DNA of 64,000 nucleotides from Sphingomonas yabuuchiae (GCF_014199595.1 NZ_JACHNX010000001.1:372001-436000), one strand, 5' to 3'. Shown: positions 37,265 through 45,754, counted from the first letter of the stretch. Numbers and translations: made by a program. Notes: generated by a model from the sequence alone, not told the origin.

Positions 37265-38164
37265 ATGACCGAGGCACAGGATCGGATCGTCGCAGGGGTT
37301 GAACTGGGCGGTACGAAATCGATTGTGTTGATCGGGCGCGGGCGCGACATCCTGGTGTCCGAGCGCCTGCCGACCACGACCCCCGCCGTCACCCTGGCCG
37401 CTTTGCGCCAGCGCTTGGCCGAATGGCACGAGCAGTATAAGCCGGAGGCGCTGGGCATCGGCAGCTTCGGCCCGATCGCGCTCGACAAGACCGACGCGGA
37501 TTATGGCCATATGCTCGCCACGCCCAAGCCGGGCTGGGCGGGGGCGGACGTGGCGGGTGCGCTGTCCGAGGGCTTTGGCGAACGCGTCGCGATCCATACC
37601 GACGTGACCGGCGCGGCGCTGGCCGAGGGGCAGTGGGGCGCGGCGCGCGGGCTGGCCGACCATGTCTATGTCACGGTCGGCACCGGCGTCGGCATGGGCA
37701 TCATCGTCAACGGCCAGCCGGTGTCGGGCCGGATGCACCCGGAGGCGGGGCATGTCCGGGTCCGCCGTATGGCGGGCGACGATTTCGCGGGCGCCTGCCC
37801 GTTCCATGGCGACTGCCTGGAAGGATTGGTCGCAGGCCCCGGCATCGCGGCGCGCGTCGGTCGCCCGGCGCAGGAGCTGGCGTCGGACGATCCCGCCTGG
37901 ACCTTCGTCGCGGATGCGCTGGCGGAGAGCTTTGCCGGACTGTTCCTGACGCTGGCCTGCGGGCGGATCGTGATCGGCGGCGGCGTTGGCGTGGGCCAGC
38001 CGCAGCTGCTCGACATGGTGCGTGCCGCGACGGTCGAAAAGCTGTCGGGCTATCTGCCCTTCGTCAACGCGGCGGAAGTCGCCAACCGCATCGTCCATGC
38101 CCAACTGGGCGACCAGGCCGGGCCGCTCGGCACGCTGGCGCTGGCACGGACGGTGCTGGACTGA
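37265..38164 (+). CDS. ROK-family sugar kinase (fructokinase-like)
   Basis: This 299-residue kinase starts with the ATP-binding GVELGGTKSIVLIG and has VYVTVGTGVGMGIIVNG. It also has the ROK zinc motif HPEAGHVRVRR...CPFHGDCLEGLVAGPG and the late IVIGGGVGVGQPQLL. The pattern fits bacterial fructokinases (Mak/ScrK-type ROK). The start ATG at 37265 is preceded by GGGAGA. A family B repeat begins 9 bp after its stop. The substrate, probably fructose, is inference. Confidence 0.92.
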   Translation: MTEAQDRIVAGVELGGTKSIVLIGRGRDILVSERLPTTTPAVTLAALRQRLAEWHEQYKPEALGIGSFGPIALDKTDADYGHMLATPKPGWAGADVAGALSEGFGERVAIHTDVTGAALAEGQWGAARGLADHVYVTVGTGVGMGIIVNGQPVSGRMHPEAGHVRVRRMAGDDFAGACPFHGDCLEGLVAGPGIAARVGRPAQELASDDPAWTFVADALAESFAGLFLTLACGRIVIGGGVGVGQPQLLDMVRAATVEKLSGYLPFVNAAEVANRIVHAQLGDQAGPLGTLALARTVLD

Positions 38165-38172
38165 CGCCATCA

Positions 38173-38287
38173 TTCCTCCCCTGCAAGGGGAGGGGACCAG
38201 CGAAGCTGGTGGAGGGGTGTCCCGCTATCGAGAGGGGGACACCCCTCCGTCGCGCTGCGCGCGCCACCTCCCCTTGCAGGGGAGGAA
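38173..38287. repeat. Family B repeat, complete inverted unit
   Basis: Outer arms TTCCTCCCCTGCAAGGGGAGG and CCTCCCCTTGCAGGGGAGGAA carry a compensated C/G variant of the other copies, showing conservation of pairing. The middle has ACCAGCGAAGCTGGT, CCCGCTATCGAGAGGGGGACACC and CGCGCTGCGCGCG. Confidence 0.9.
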
Positions 38288-38355
38288 TCTTAGAAAATGC
38301 TGTCCTACAACGAACCGATATGGTTCCTCCTTCCCCGTAACGGGGGGAGAGCATC

Positions 38356-38913
38356 ATGGGGCAGGGGGACGAAGCACGCGTCGATGCGATGATCGCGCAG
38401 GTCATCGCGCGTGAGGGGGATTATAGCGACCATCCCGCCGATCGCGGCGGCGCGACGCGGTTCGGCATTACCGAGGCGGTGGCGCGCGCCGATGGCTATG
38501 CGGGGCCGATGCGCCGCCTGCCGCTGGGCCGGGCCGAGGCCATTTACCGCCGCCTCTATTGGACCGCGCCCGGCTTCGACCGGGTGGCGGCGCGCGCTCC
38601 CCGGCTGGCGGAGGAGCTGTTCGACACCGGCGTCAATATGGGGCCGAACGTCGCGGCCGCGTTCCTGCAACGGGCGCTGAATGCGCTTAATCGCGGGGCG
38701 CGCGACTATCCCGATCTGGCGTCGGACGGACGGATCGGAGCGGTGACGCTGGCGGCACTTGACGCCTTTCTCCGCCACCGGGGCGCTGCGGGCGAAGTCG
38801 TGCTGCTCAAGGCCGTCGAGGCATTGCAGGGCGAACGCTATCTGACGCTCGCCGAGCGACGTCCCGCCAATGAGGCGTTCCTCTACGGCTGGCTTGCGGA
38901 CCGGCTGTCATGA
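38356..38913 (+). CDS. GH108-family peptidoglycan hydrolase (phage-type endolysin)
   Basis: This 185-residue protein has the GH108 catalytic start IAREGDYSDHPADRGGATR, with catalytic Glu20, then FGIT and a C-terminal peptidoglycan-binding segment (SDGRIGAVTLAALDAFL). GH108 N-acetylmuramidases serve as phage and GTA endolysins. There is no signal peptide, so it needs a holin; one is encoded next, with a 4-base stop-start overlap. GGGGGGAGAG precedes the ATG. No other phage gene is nearby. Confidence 0.9.
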   Translation: MGQGDEARVDAMIAQVIAREGDYSDHPADRGGATRFGITEAVARADGYAGPMRRLPLGRAEAIYRRLYWTAPGFDRVAARAPRLAEELFDTGVNMGPNVAAAFLQRALNALNRGARDYPDLASDGRIGAVTLAALDAFLRHRGAAGEVVLLKAVEALQGERYLTLAERRPANEAFLYGWLADRLS

Positions 38914-39161
38914 GCGGCGAGCCGGACACCGACCTATGGACCCGCCGGGCGCGACCGACCTTTCTTTATGTCATGTACGCGCTGCTGCTCTGGAGCATCC
39001 CGATGGGGCTGCTGGCGGGCGTGCGGCCGGGCATGGCGGCGGCGATGGTGCACGGCATGGCGCAGTATCTCGCCGCTATCCCTGAGCCGCTCTATGCGCT
39101 CTTCGGCACCGGCTATCTGGGCTATACCGTCGCGCGCGAATGGGGAAAGTCGCGTCAGTAG
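38910..39161 (+). CDS. GTA/phage-type holin
   Basis: This 83-residue protein begins MSGEPDTDLWTRRARPTFLY, the pattern of the GTA holin family. Hydrophobic helices are at about residues 18-38 (FLYVMYALLLWSIPMGLLAG) and 41-72, and a charged tail ends REWGKSRQ. It should form a hole in the inner membrane that releases the GH108 enzyme. The ATG overlaps the endolysin stop (ATGA). Its 3' end overlaps the convergent retropepsin-like gene by 7 bp. Confidence 0.82.
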   Translation: MSGEPDTDLWTRRARPTFLYVMYALLLWSIPMGLLAGVRPGMAAAMVHGMAQYLAAIPEPLYALFGTGYLGYTVAREWGKSRQ

Positions 39162-40387
39162 AAGCGCTTGAGCGTCAGCGTCCGGTCCTGTCCGTCACAG
39201 GTGCGTAAACGCACCACCGTGCCCGGCTTGCCCACCGTCCAGCGGGCGACGGGGCTGTCGACATAGTCGCGCGGAATGGGCTGTCCGTCGATGGCGCAGA
39301 TCGTGTCACCCTCGCGCCAGCCGCTTGCCGCCGCCGGGCCGCCGCGCATGACGTGCAGCACGCGCAGGCGGTCGCCCGCCACGCCCATCAACAGCCCGGC
39401 GGTCGATCGCTGGGCGGGCATGTCGGCCTGCGGGCCGGGCTTCAGGATCATCCGGCCCGCGCCGGGGTCGAGCAGCACGCGATAGCGTTGCAGGAAGCCC
39501 GATCCGATCCGCCCGGCCGCGCCGACCGATTCGCTGAATCCCTGGGCCGGTTCGACCCGCACCTCCACCTCATGCGCGGTCAGGCTGCCCAGCCGCACGC
39601 TCGGCACGATGGCCAGGTCGTTGACCGTCGGCCCGGCCAGCCCGAAGCCGATCGCGGTGGTGGTCGGCAAGCCGGTAAGCCTCGCCGCCCGCCAGCCCGC
39701 CTGGGTAACGGTCAGCGCGGAGCCGTCGCCGGTATCGACGATGACCGGGGACAGCTTTGCCGCGCCAAGCCCGACCATGCTCTCATAGACGCGCCGCTCG
39801 GTCGACACGGTCAGCGGGGCGGTCGCGCCCGTAAAGGGCATGCGACCCGACGGGATCAGGCGAAACCGCTTGGCGGCATAATCGATGTCGAGCGCGTGCG
39901 GCGCCAGCAGGTCGCGCCCGACCAGCAGGTCGACCGGCGTCGCATCCCCGGTCGCGAGCGCAGGCAGCGGCGCGACCACCACCCCGCCGCCCTTGCGGGT
40001 CAGCCCGCCCAGCGACAAGCTGCGCGTCGGCATCCACCCGATCGCCACCGCCCCGCCGATCGCGCTGGCTTGTCCACCGGGCCGCACCCTGGCCTTGGCG
40101 GCGATGGGTGAGGCCTGGGACAGCAAGGTGAAGCTGACCCCGGTATCGAGGATCGCGCCGACCTTCTGCCCGTCGATGGTCATGGCGAAACGGATCTGGT
40201 TGCCCGGCGTCAGCTGAAACGGAATCCACCGCTCCTCGGCATCCGGCGCAAGCGTCGAAACCCCCGGATCGCGCGCGGCAGCGGCGACGACATCCTCCTG
40301 CGCAGGAACCGCCTTGGGCTCGCGGGGCGCCATCATCGCGGCGGTCAGCAATAGGGGGACGGGAAGCAGATAGAGCAGGAAACGCAT
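39155..40387 (-). CDS. Double retropepsin-like aspartic protease with PDZ domain
   Basis: This 410-residue envelope protein has a signal peptide/anchor (MRFLLYLLPVPLLLTAAMMA). It contains two retroviral-type aspartyl domains: catalytic Asp81 in GAILDTGVSFTLL and Asp218 in VIVDTGDGSALTV. A C-terminal PDZ domain (residues about 325-400, VLHVMRGGPAAASGWREGD) follows. Two retropepsin half-sites in one chain could make an internal pseudo-dimer. The ATG at 40387 is preferred over a GTG one codon earlier. It overlaps the holin 3' end. Confidence 0.85.
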   Translation of the reverse strand: MRFLLYLLPVPLLLTAAMMAPREPKAVPAQEDVVAAAARDPGVSTLAPDAEERWIPFQLTPGNQIRFAMTIDGQKVGAILDTGVSFTLLSQASPIAAKARVRPGGQASAIGGAVAIGWMPTRSLSLGGLTRKGGGVVVAPLPALATGDATPVDLLVGRDLLAPHALDIDYAAKRFRLIPSGRMPFTGATAPLTVSTERRVYESMVGLGAAKLSPVIVDTGDGSALTVTQAGWRAARLTGLPTTTAIGFGLAGPTVNDLAIVPSVRLGSLTAHEVEVRVEPAQGFSESVGAAGRIGSGFLQRYRVLLDPGAGRMILKPGPQADMPAQRSTAGLLMGVAGDRLRVLHVMRGGPAAASGWREGDTICAIDGQPIPRDYVDSPVARWTVGKPGTVVRLRTCDGQDRTLTLKRFY

Positions 40388-40481
40388 CACGCCCCAACGC
40401 CTAGCGAAGCGGGAAGCTGCGCGCGAGGTGGCGTGCGCAGTATCGGAAAACGCGCGAGGTGGGCGACGTCATGTCGATCCC

Positions 40482-42020
40482 CTACAGACACGCCTCCAGC
40501 AGCGCCTTGTCGAAGCCGAACTGCTTGGCCTTGTCCAGCGTATAGGGGCGCAGGCCCGACGAGCGATACTCGCCGATGATCTTTCCGTCGGTGCCCTCGT
40601 CCAGATATTCAAAGGCGAACAGCTCCTGCGTCACGATCACCGGGCCTTCCATGCCGATCACCTCGGTGATGTTGGTCACGCGGCGGCTGCCGTCACGCAG
40701 GCGCTTGACTTGGACGACCATGTCGACCGAGTCGGCGATCTGGCGGCTGATCGCCTCCTTGGGCACCTTGATGTCGGACATCATCACCATATTCTCCATG
40801 CGGGCCAGCGCCTCGCGCGGGGAATTGGAGTGGAGCGTGCACATCGATCCGTCATGGCCGGTGTTCATCGCGGCGAGCAGGTCGAAACATTCCGACCCGC
40901 GGATCTCGCCCAGGATGATCCGGTCGGGCCGCATGCGCAGGGCGTTCTTGACGAGGTCGCGGATGCTGATCTCGCCCTGACCCTCAAGATTGGCGGGACG
41001 GGTTTCCAGCGGCAGCCAGTGCGGCTGTTGCAGGCGAAGCTCGGCCGCGTCCTCGATCGTCAGCACGCGCTCGCCCGGGTCGATCATCTTGGACAGGGCG
41101 TTCAGCATCGTCGTCTTGCCCGAGCCGGTGCCGCCCGAAATGACGATGTTGAACCGCGACGCCCCGGCGATCTTCAGCAGCGTCGCCATGTCCTCGCTCA
41201 TCGATCCGCCGTTCGCCATCATGTCGAGCGTGATCGGCTTGGCCGAGAATTTGCGGATCGAGATGGCGGTGCCGCGAAGCGACAGCGGCGGCACGATCAC
41301 GTTGACGCGGCTGCCGTCCTTCAGGCGGGCGTCGGCCAGCGGCGTGGTCTGGTCGACACGGCGGCCGACCGAATTCACGATACGCTGCGCGACCTGGAAC
41401 AGATGCTCCTCGTCGCGGAAACGGATACTGGCCAACTCCAGCCGACCCTTCCGCTCGACATAGGTCTGCTCGGGCCCGTTCACCATGATGTCGGTGATGT
41501 CGGCGTCGGCCAGCAACTCCTCGAGCGGCCCGAGGCCCAGAAGCTCGTCGACCAGCACCTTTTCCAGCGCGAACTGTTCGCGCCGGTTGAGCGTCAGTTT
41601 CAGCTCGGCCAGCACCTCGCCGATGATCGGGCGGAATTCCTCGGCCAGCTCGTCCTTGCCCAGCGTCGCGGCGGCCTCCGGATCGACGCGTTCGAGCAGG
41701 CGGGGGAGGACCTGTTCCTTGATGCGGTGGATCGACGCTTCGAACCCTTCGCCGCGTGCCGGGGTCGGATCGATGGAAGCGGCCTGGCGTTCGGCGAGGC
41801 GCTGCATCGCGTCGGCGGCCGTGCCGGGCGCGGCGATCGCGCCTTCCAGTGCGGACAGTGGCGGGAATTGCGAGCCGCCGCCGGGGGCGGGCGAATCGGG
41901 ATCGGGGCGCGTGGTGGAACCGGAATTTGGGCCGGGGCCGTGCATCGGGCGCGCGACGCCGAAGGCCGGGCGCCCACCGCCTGCGCTTCCCAAACCCTGA
42001 CGGCGACCGAACGCACTCAT
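40482..42020 (-). CDS. cpaF: CpaF/TadA-type secretion ATPase
   Basis: This 512-residue type II/IV secretion-family ATPase has a Pro/Gly-rich N-terminal 60 residues. A CpaF domain follows with LGLGPLEELLADADITDIMVN, Walker A ISGGTGSGKTTML (296-303), Asp box ERVLTIEDAAELRL, Walker B RIILGEIRGSECFDLL and His box NTGHDGSMCTLHSNSP. CpaF drives assembly of Flp/Tad pili. ATG 42020 was chosen because GGGGA lies 8 bp upstream; in-frame ATGs occur at 42035 and 42062. No other cpa/tad gene is in the window. Confidence 0.93.
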   Translation of the reverse strand: MSAFGRRQGLGSAGGGRPAFGVARPMHGPGPNSGSTTRPDPDSPAPGGGSQFPPLSALEGAIAAPGTAADAMQRLAERQAASIDPTPARGEGFEASIHRIKEQVLPRLLERVDPEAAATLGKDELAEEFRPIIGEVLAELKLTLNRREQFALEKVLVDELLGLGPLEELLADADITDIMVNGPEQTYVERKGRLELASIRFRDEEHLFQVAQRIVNSVGRRVDQTTPLADARLKDGSRVNVIVPPLSLRGTAISIRKFSAKPITLDMMANGGSMSEDMATLLKIAGASRFNIVISGGTGSGKTTMLNALSKMIDPGERVLTIEDAAELRLQQPHWLPLETRPANLEGQGEISIRDLVKNALRMRPDRIILGEIRGSECFDLLAAMNTGHDGSMCTLHSNSPREALARMENMVMMSDIKVPKEAISRQIADSVDMVVQVKRLRDGSRRVTNITEVIGMEGPVIVTQELFAFEYLDEGTDGKIIGEYRSSGLRPYTLDKAKQFGFDKALLEACL

Positions 42021-42129
42021 CCCGACATTCCCCATGGCATCCGGCGATTCCCTAAATGCCAAGATTTACCATATGCCTAACCGATCCCGGTTGCAGGCGG
42101 TGGAAAGGGCGGGATATGGCCCTGTCCCG

Positions 42130-43647
42130 ATGCTCAGCCGGTTCGTCCTTGCCGTCCTCCTGACCCTGGTCGGACTGTCGCCCGCCATGGCCGGGGCAGA
42201 CGATATAGCCGCGACCGCGCGCGGCGTGGTGCGGGTCGTCACCATCGCGATGGTCGACGATCAGGTGGCCGGGTTCGGCCATGGCTCGGGCTTCGCGGTG
42301 GCGCCCAACCGCATCGTCACCAATGCCCATGTCGTCGAACTGGCCGAGCGCTATCCCGACAATGTCGTAATCGGCGTCGTGCCGTCGGAGGGCAGCAAAT
42401 CCTATCAGGGCCGGGTCATCGCCTATGACTCGCGCCGCGACTTGGCGCTGATCGAGGTCAGCGAGGCGAAGCTGCCGCCCGTCGCCCTGTTCACCGGCCC
42501 CGTGACCGAGGGGGATCAGGTCATCGCGCTGGGTTATCCCGGCAATGTCGACCTGGCGACGGCGCAGTCGGCGGCGGACTATATTCGCCCGCTGTCGCCC
42601 GTCCGGTCGCAGGGCGTCGCTTCGGGCCGTCGGGCGCTGACGGGCATCGAGGTGCTGCTGCACACCGCCAGCATCGCGCGGGGCAATTCGGGCGGGCCGC
42701 TGCTCGATCCGTGCGGGCGGGTGATCGGGGTCAACTCGGCGCTGACCCGCGCCGATGACGGTGATTCGACCTTCGGCTTCGCGATCGCCGATACCGAACT
42801 GATGGCGTTCCTGCGCGAGGCGAAACAGCCCTATGCCTCGGTCGGCGTGCCCTGCACCTCGATCGAGGAGCGGCTGCGCGAGGACAGCGCGGCGGATGCC
42901 CGCGCCGTGGTCGAGGCGGCCGCCGCCAAGCGCGAGGCGGCCAATGCGGCGGCGCTGCGCCGCGAGGAGGCGCTGAACGCCGCGCGCGGTGAGGCGGAGC
43001 GGCTGCGCGAGAATGTGATGGCGGTGGCGGCTTTGCTGCTGGTCGGCGGCGCGCTGGCGGTCGGTGGTGCGGGGCTGCTGGAGTCGCGCGGGTCGCGGCG
43101 GGCGGCGATCTGGACCGTGTCGGCGGGCGGCATCGCGATCGTCGCGGCGGTGGTCGTGTTCCTGCTGCGCCCCTCCGCCGAGATTCATCTGCCGCGCGAG
43201 ACCTTGGTGACGGCCGCGAGCGCGAATGCGCCCGGCACGGCGATCGGCCCGATGATCTGCACGCTGATCCCCGATCGCAGCCGGATCACCGTCTCCTCGA
43301 CCGCCGAGACGCGGCTGGACTGGGGTGCCAAGGGCTGTGCCGATGGCCAGGTCCAGTATCTGGAAGGCGAGGGCGGCTGGCAGCGGATCATCGTGCCCGA
43401 GGACGAGCCGACCGTGACCGTCGCCCGCTTTGATCCGGTCACGCGCACCTATACCCAGACTCGCTACATGCTGCCCGCCGCCACGATGGATGCGATCCGC
43501 AAGCTGCATCAGCCCAGCACGCCCAACGCCTGCGTGAAGACCGACAAGGCGCTCCAGAACCTGGAGGGCGAACAGGCCCAGATCCGCCAGCAATTGCCGC
43601 CGCTGCCCAATGAAAAGCTGGTCTATAGCTGCCGCTCGGCCCGCTGA
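42130..43647 (+). CDS. Trypsin-like serine protease with membrane helix
   Basis: This 505-residue protein has a signal peptide (cleaved near PAMAGA) and a trypsin-fold domain with His67 (TNAHVV), Asp104 (SRRDLALIEV) and Ser187 (ARGNSGGPL), as in DegP/HtrA proteins but without a PDZ. An Ala/Glu/Arg-rich coiled coil (about residues 255-298) follows. Then come two hydrophobic helices (298-318 and 335-355) and a C-terminal domain of about 150 residues of unknown fold. The ATG at 42130 fits the signal peptide; the frame is open to 42034. It is divergent from cpaF. Confidence 0.86.
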   Translation: MLSRFVLAVLLTLVGLSPAMAGADDIAATARGVVRVVTIAMVDDQVAGFGHGSGFAVAPNRIVTNAHVVELAERYPDNVVIGVVPSEGSKSYQGRVIAYDSRRDLALIEVSEAKLPPVALFTGPVTEGDQVIALGYPGNVDLATAQSAADYIRPLSPVRSQGVASGRRALTGIEVLLHTASIARGNSGGPLLDPCGRVIGVNSALTRADDGDSTFGFAIADTELMAFLREAKQPYASVGVPCTSIEERLREDSAADARAVVEAAAAKREAANAAALRREEALNAARGEAERLRENVMAVAALLLVGGALAVGGAGLLESRGSRRAAIWTVSAGGIAIVAAVVVFLLRPSAEIHLPRETLVTAASANAPGTAIGPMICTLIPDRSRITVSSTAETRLDWGAKGCADGQVQYLEGEGGWQRIIVPEDEPTVTVARFDPVTRTYTQTRYMLPAATMDAIRKLHQPSTPNACVKTDKALQNLEGEQAQIRQQLPPLPNEKLVYSCRSAR

Positions 43648-43650
43648 TCT

Positions 43651-43681
43651 CGGGACGGGGTAGCGTCCGTCCCGGCCTTTT
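43651..43681 (+). terminator. Terminator after the serine protease gene
   Basis: CGGGACGG (43651-43658) and CCGTCCCG (43667-43674) form an 8-bp stem, then GCCTTTT. A second hairpin (CCCTTTCCCCTC with GGGGAGAGGG, about 43683-43710) follows. Confidence 0.6.
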
Positions 43682-43814
43682 ACCCTTTCCCCTCGTGGAG
43701 GGGAGAGGGAAAGGGGGAGGTATATGACTGCCGATAGGGCCGAAGAGGCTTGCGCCGCCGCCATCGTTTCGACGACATAACGACCCTGATCGATGCGGCT
43801 TGGGAGGGCCGGAG

Positions 43815-45371
43815 ATGACCAAGGGGGCAATGGGTGCGCGCCGCTGGATGGCGGCCGCGATGATGACATGTCTGGGCCTGTTGGCGGCGACGCCCGCCCA
43901 GGCGGAATGGCGCGAGGCGCGGGCGAAGCATTTCATCCTCTACGGAAACATGTCCGAAGAGGCGATCCGCGCCATGGCGACGCGGCTCGAGCAGTTCGAC
44001 GGTTCGCTGCGCTATCTCTACGGCAAGCCCGAGATCGACGGGCAGGAGAGCAATCCCGTCACCGTCTATGTCCTGCCCACGGTGTCGGCGGTGCGGCGGC
44101 TCTATGGCAAGGGCGGCGACCATATCGCCGGTTTCTATCAGGGCCGGGTTTCGGGCTCGGTCGCCTTCACGCCGATGCGGAGTGACGAAGAGGGCCCCAA
44201 TGCGCTCCAGCCGCAACAGGTGCTGTTCCACGAATATGCCCATCACTTCCTGCTCGGCAATTCGCAGGTCGCCTATCCGGCCTGGTATTCCGAGGGCGCG
44301 GCCGAGTTCGTCGGGACCGCGCGATTCGAGCGCGAAGGCATCATGCTCGGCGTCGCGGCCCAGCATCGCGCCTATGGCCTGCTCGACGCCGCCAAGCTGC
44401 CGATCGAGACACTGTTCGATTCGTCGCGCCGCAAGCTGAGCGATATGGAAACCGAACAGGTCTATGGCCGGGGCTGGCTGCTGACCCATTATCTGATGTT
44501 CGATGCGACGCGGGTGGCGAATTTCAACCGCTATCTGAGCCTGCTCAATCAGGGGAAGCCCAGTATCGATGCGGGCAACGAGGCGTTCGGATCGCTCAAA
44601 CAGCTGGATCGCGAGCTAGGTCGCTATTTGGGCCAGAGCAAGATTCCCGGCATGCTCGTCCGGTTCGAGCGGCTGCCCAAGACCGATGTGTCCGTTCGCG
44701 TGCTGAGCGCGGGCGAACAGGCGATGATCCCGTCCCGGATGCAGTCGGATCGCGGCGTCAATCGCAACACGGCGGGCGAGGTCTATGCGCGAGCTTCGAC
44801 CGTGGCGGCGGCGTTTCCGCAGGACGCGGTCGCGCAGGGCTGGTTCGCCGAAATGGCCTATGACGCGGGCCAGGATCAGGCGGCCGAGGCGGCGGCGGAT
44901 CGGGCGCTGGCGGTGAAGCCCGACCTGCAACAGGCGCTGCTCTACAAGGGGTTGCTCCATCTGCGCCGCGCCGCCAGCGACAAGAGCAAGGACCCGGCGC
45001 GGTGGAACGAGGCGCGCAGCTGGATCATCCGCGCCAACCGCGCCGATCCCAACGCGGCCGAGCCGCTGGCAGTCTTCTACAGCAGCTTCCGTATGGCGGG
45101 CGAGCGTCCGCGCGAATCGGCGGTGAACGGGTTGGAACGGGCCTTCGAGCTGGTGCCGCAGGATCAGGGGCTGCGCTTCATGCTGGCCAGCCAGCAGATT
45201 GCGGCCGGACAGATCGACCAGGCGAAGCGCACGCTGCGTCCGCTAGCCTATGATCCCCACGCGCGACCCGACAACCCGGCGGCGACACTGCTCGCGCTGC
45301 TCGACAGCGGCAATCAGGATGCAGTGAAGGCCGCGCTGGCCAAGGCATCGGGAGAGGGCGGCAAGGAGTAG
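43815..45371 (+). CDS. Secreted gluzincin-like metalloprotease with TPR region
   Basis: This 518-residue protein has a signal peptide (AATPAQA cleavage near 30). A DUF1570-like metallopeptidase domain has HEYAHHFLLG (His139, Glu140, His143) and Glu160 in AWYSEGAAEFVG as the likely third zinc ligand. The C-terminal half (about 290-510) is alpha-helical with TPR-like units such as WFAEMAYDAGQDQAAEAAADRAL. ATG 43815 has GGAGGG 8 bp upstream. The substrate is unknown. It is tandem with the serine protease gene, after the terminator at 43651. Confidence 0.82.
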   Translation: MTKGAMGARRWMAAAMMTCLGLLAATPAQAEWREARAKHFILYGNMSEEAIRAMATRLEQFDGSLRYLYGKPEIDGQESNPVTVYVLPTVSAVRRLYGKGGDHIAGFYQGRVSGSVAFTPMRSDEEGPNALQPQQVLFHEYAHHFLLGNSQVAYPAWYSEGAAEFVGTARFEREGIMLGVAAQHRAYGLLDAAKLPIETLFDSSRRKLSDMETEQVYGRGWLLTHYLMFDATRVANFNRYLSLLNQGKPSIDAGNEAFGSLKQLDRELGRYLGQSKIPGMLVRFERLPKTDVSVRVLSAGEQAMIPSRMQSDRGVNRNTAGEVYARASTVAAAFPQDAVAQGWFAEMAYDAGQDQAAEAAADRALAVKPDLQQALLYKGLLHLRRAASDKSKDPARWNEARSWIIRANRADPNAAEPLAVFYSSFRMAGERPRESAVNGLERAFELVPQDQGLRFMLASQQIAAGQIDQAKRTLRPLAYDPHARPDNPAATLLALLDSGNQDAVKAALAKASGEGGKE

Positions 45372-45409
45372 CGCGGTTTGCGTATCCGCCCCTCCGTTGC
45401 GCAGGCCGA

Positions 45410-45625
45410 TCATGTTCCTGGGGCGGCCTGCGCTGTGCCGATTTTGCTTCTCGCATATCGATCAACGGCTGCCGCGACGCGGGCGCCGACCTGGATGGTC
45501 TTGGCAAGCGTGCCGGTAGCTTTGCCGAACGCGGATCGATGAACCGGAAAGAATGGGCGTAGCGTAGAAAGCCACGGACATAAGCCCGGCCAAATGAAAA
45601 CAGTCCGCCACAAGCGAACCGTCAA
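45410..45625 (-). CDS. Doubtful 71-residue open frame downstream of tRNA-Phe
   Basis: A short reverse-strand frame lies 23 bp beyond the 3' end of tRNA-Phe. The N-terminal half (WRTVFIWPGLCPWLSTLRPF) is Trp/Pro-rich and unlike a normal domain; the C-terminal half (GTLAKTIQVGARVAAAVDRY) looks helical. Positions next to tRNA 3' ends often hold integration debris, but no repeat of the tRNA end is visible. It may be a remnant or chance frame. Nothing else was seen in the 276-bp gap 45372-45647. Confidence 0.2.
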   Translation of the reverse strand: MTVRLWRTVFIWPGLCPWLSTLRPFFPVHRSAFGKATGTLAKTIQVGARVAAAVDRYARSKIGTAQAAPGT

Positions 45626-45647
45626 AACACCATCAATGTAGGAAAAA

Positions 45648-45723
45648 TGGTGCCCAAGGGCGGGATCGAACCACCGACACTGCGATTTTCAGTCGCATGC
45701 TCTACCAACTGAGCTACTTGGGC
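45648..45723 (-). tRNA. tRNA-Phe (anticodon GAA)
   Basis: On the reverse strand a complete cloverleaf of 76 nt is formed. The acceptor GCCCAAG pairs with CTTGGGC, the D-arm contains AGCTCAGTTGGTAGAGC, the anticodon loop reads CTGAAAA with GAA, and the T-arm reads GGTTCGATCC. The 3' CCA is encoded. It starts 31 bp after the yacG stop on the same strand, so it is probably transcribed with infA-maf-RNase E/G-yacG. Confidence 0.97.
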
Positions 45724-45754
45724 CCACACCGCGATTGCGATTGGAGGCGTGCCT

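Noticed and set aside
45648-45723. attB site with prophage at tRNA-Phe
   Set aside because: No duplicated tRNA 3' segment or integrase gene lies on either side within the window.
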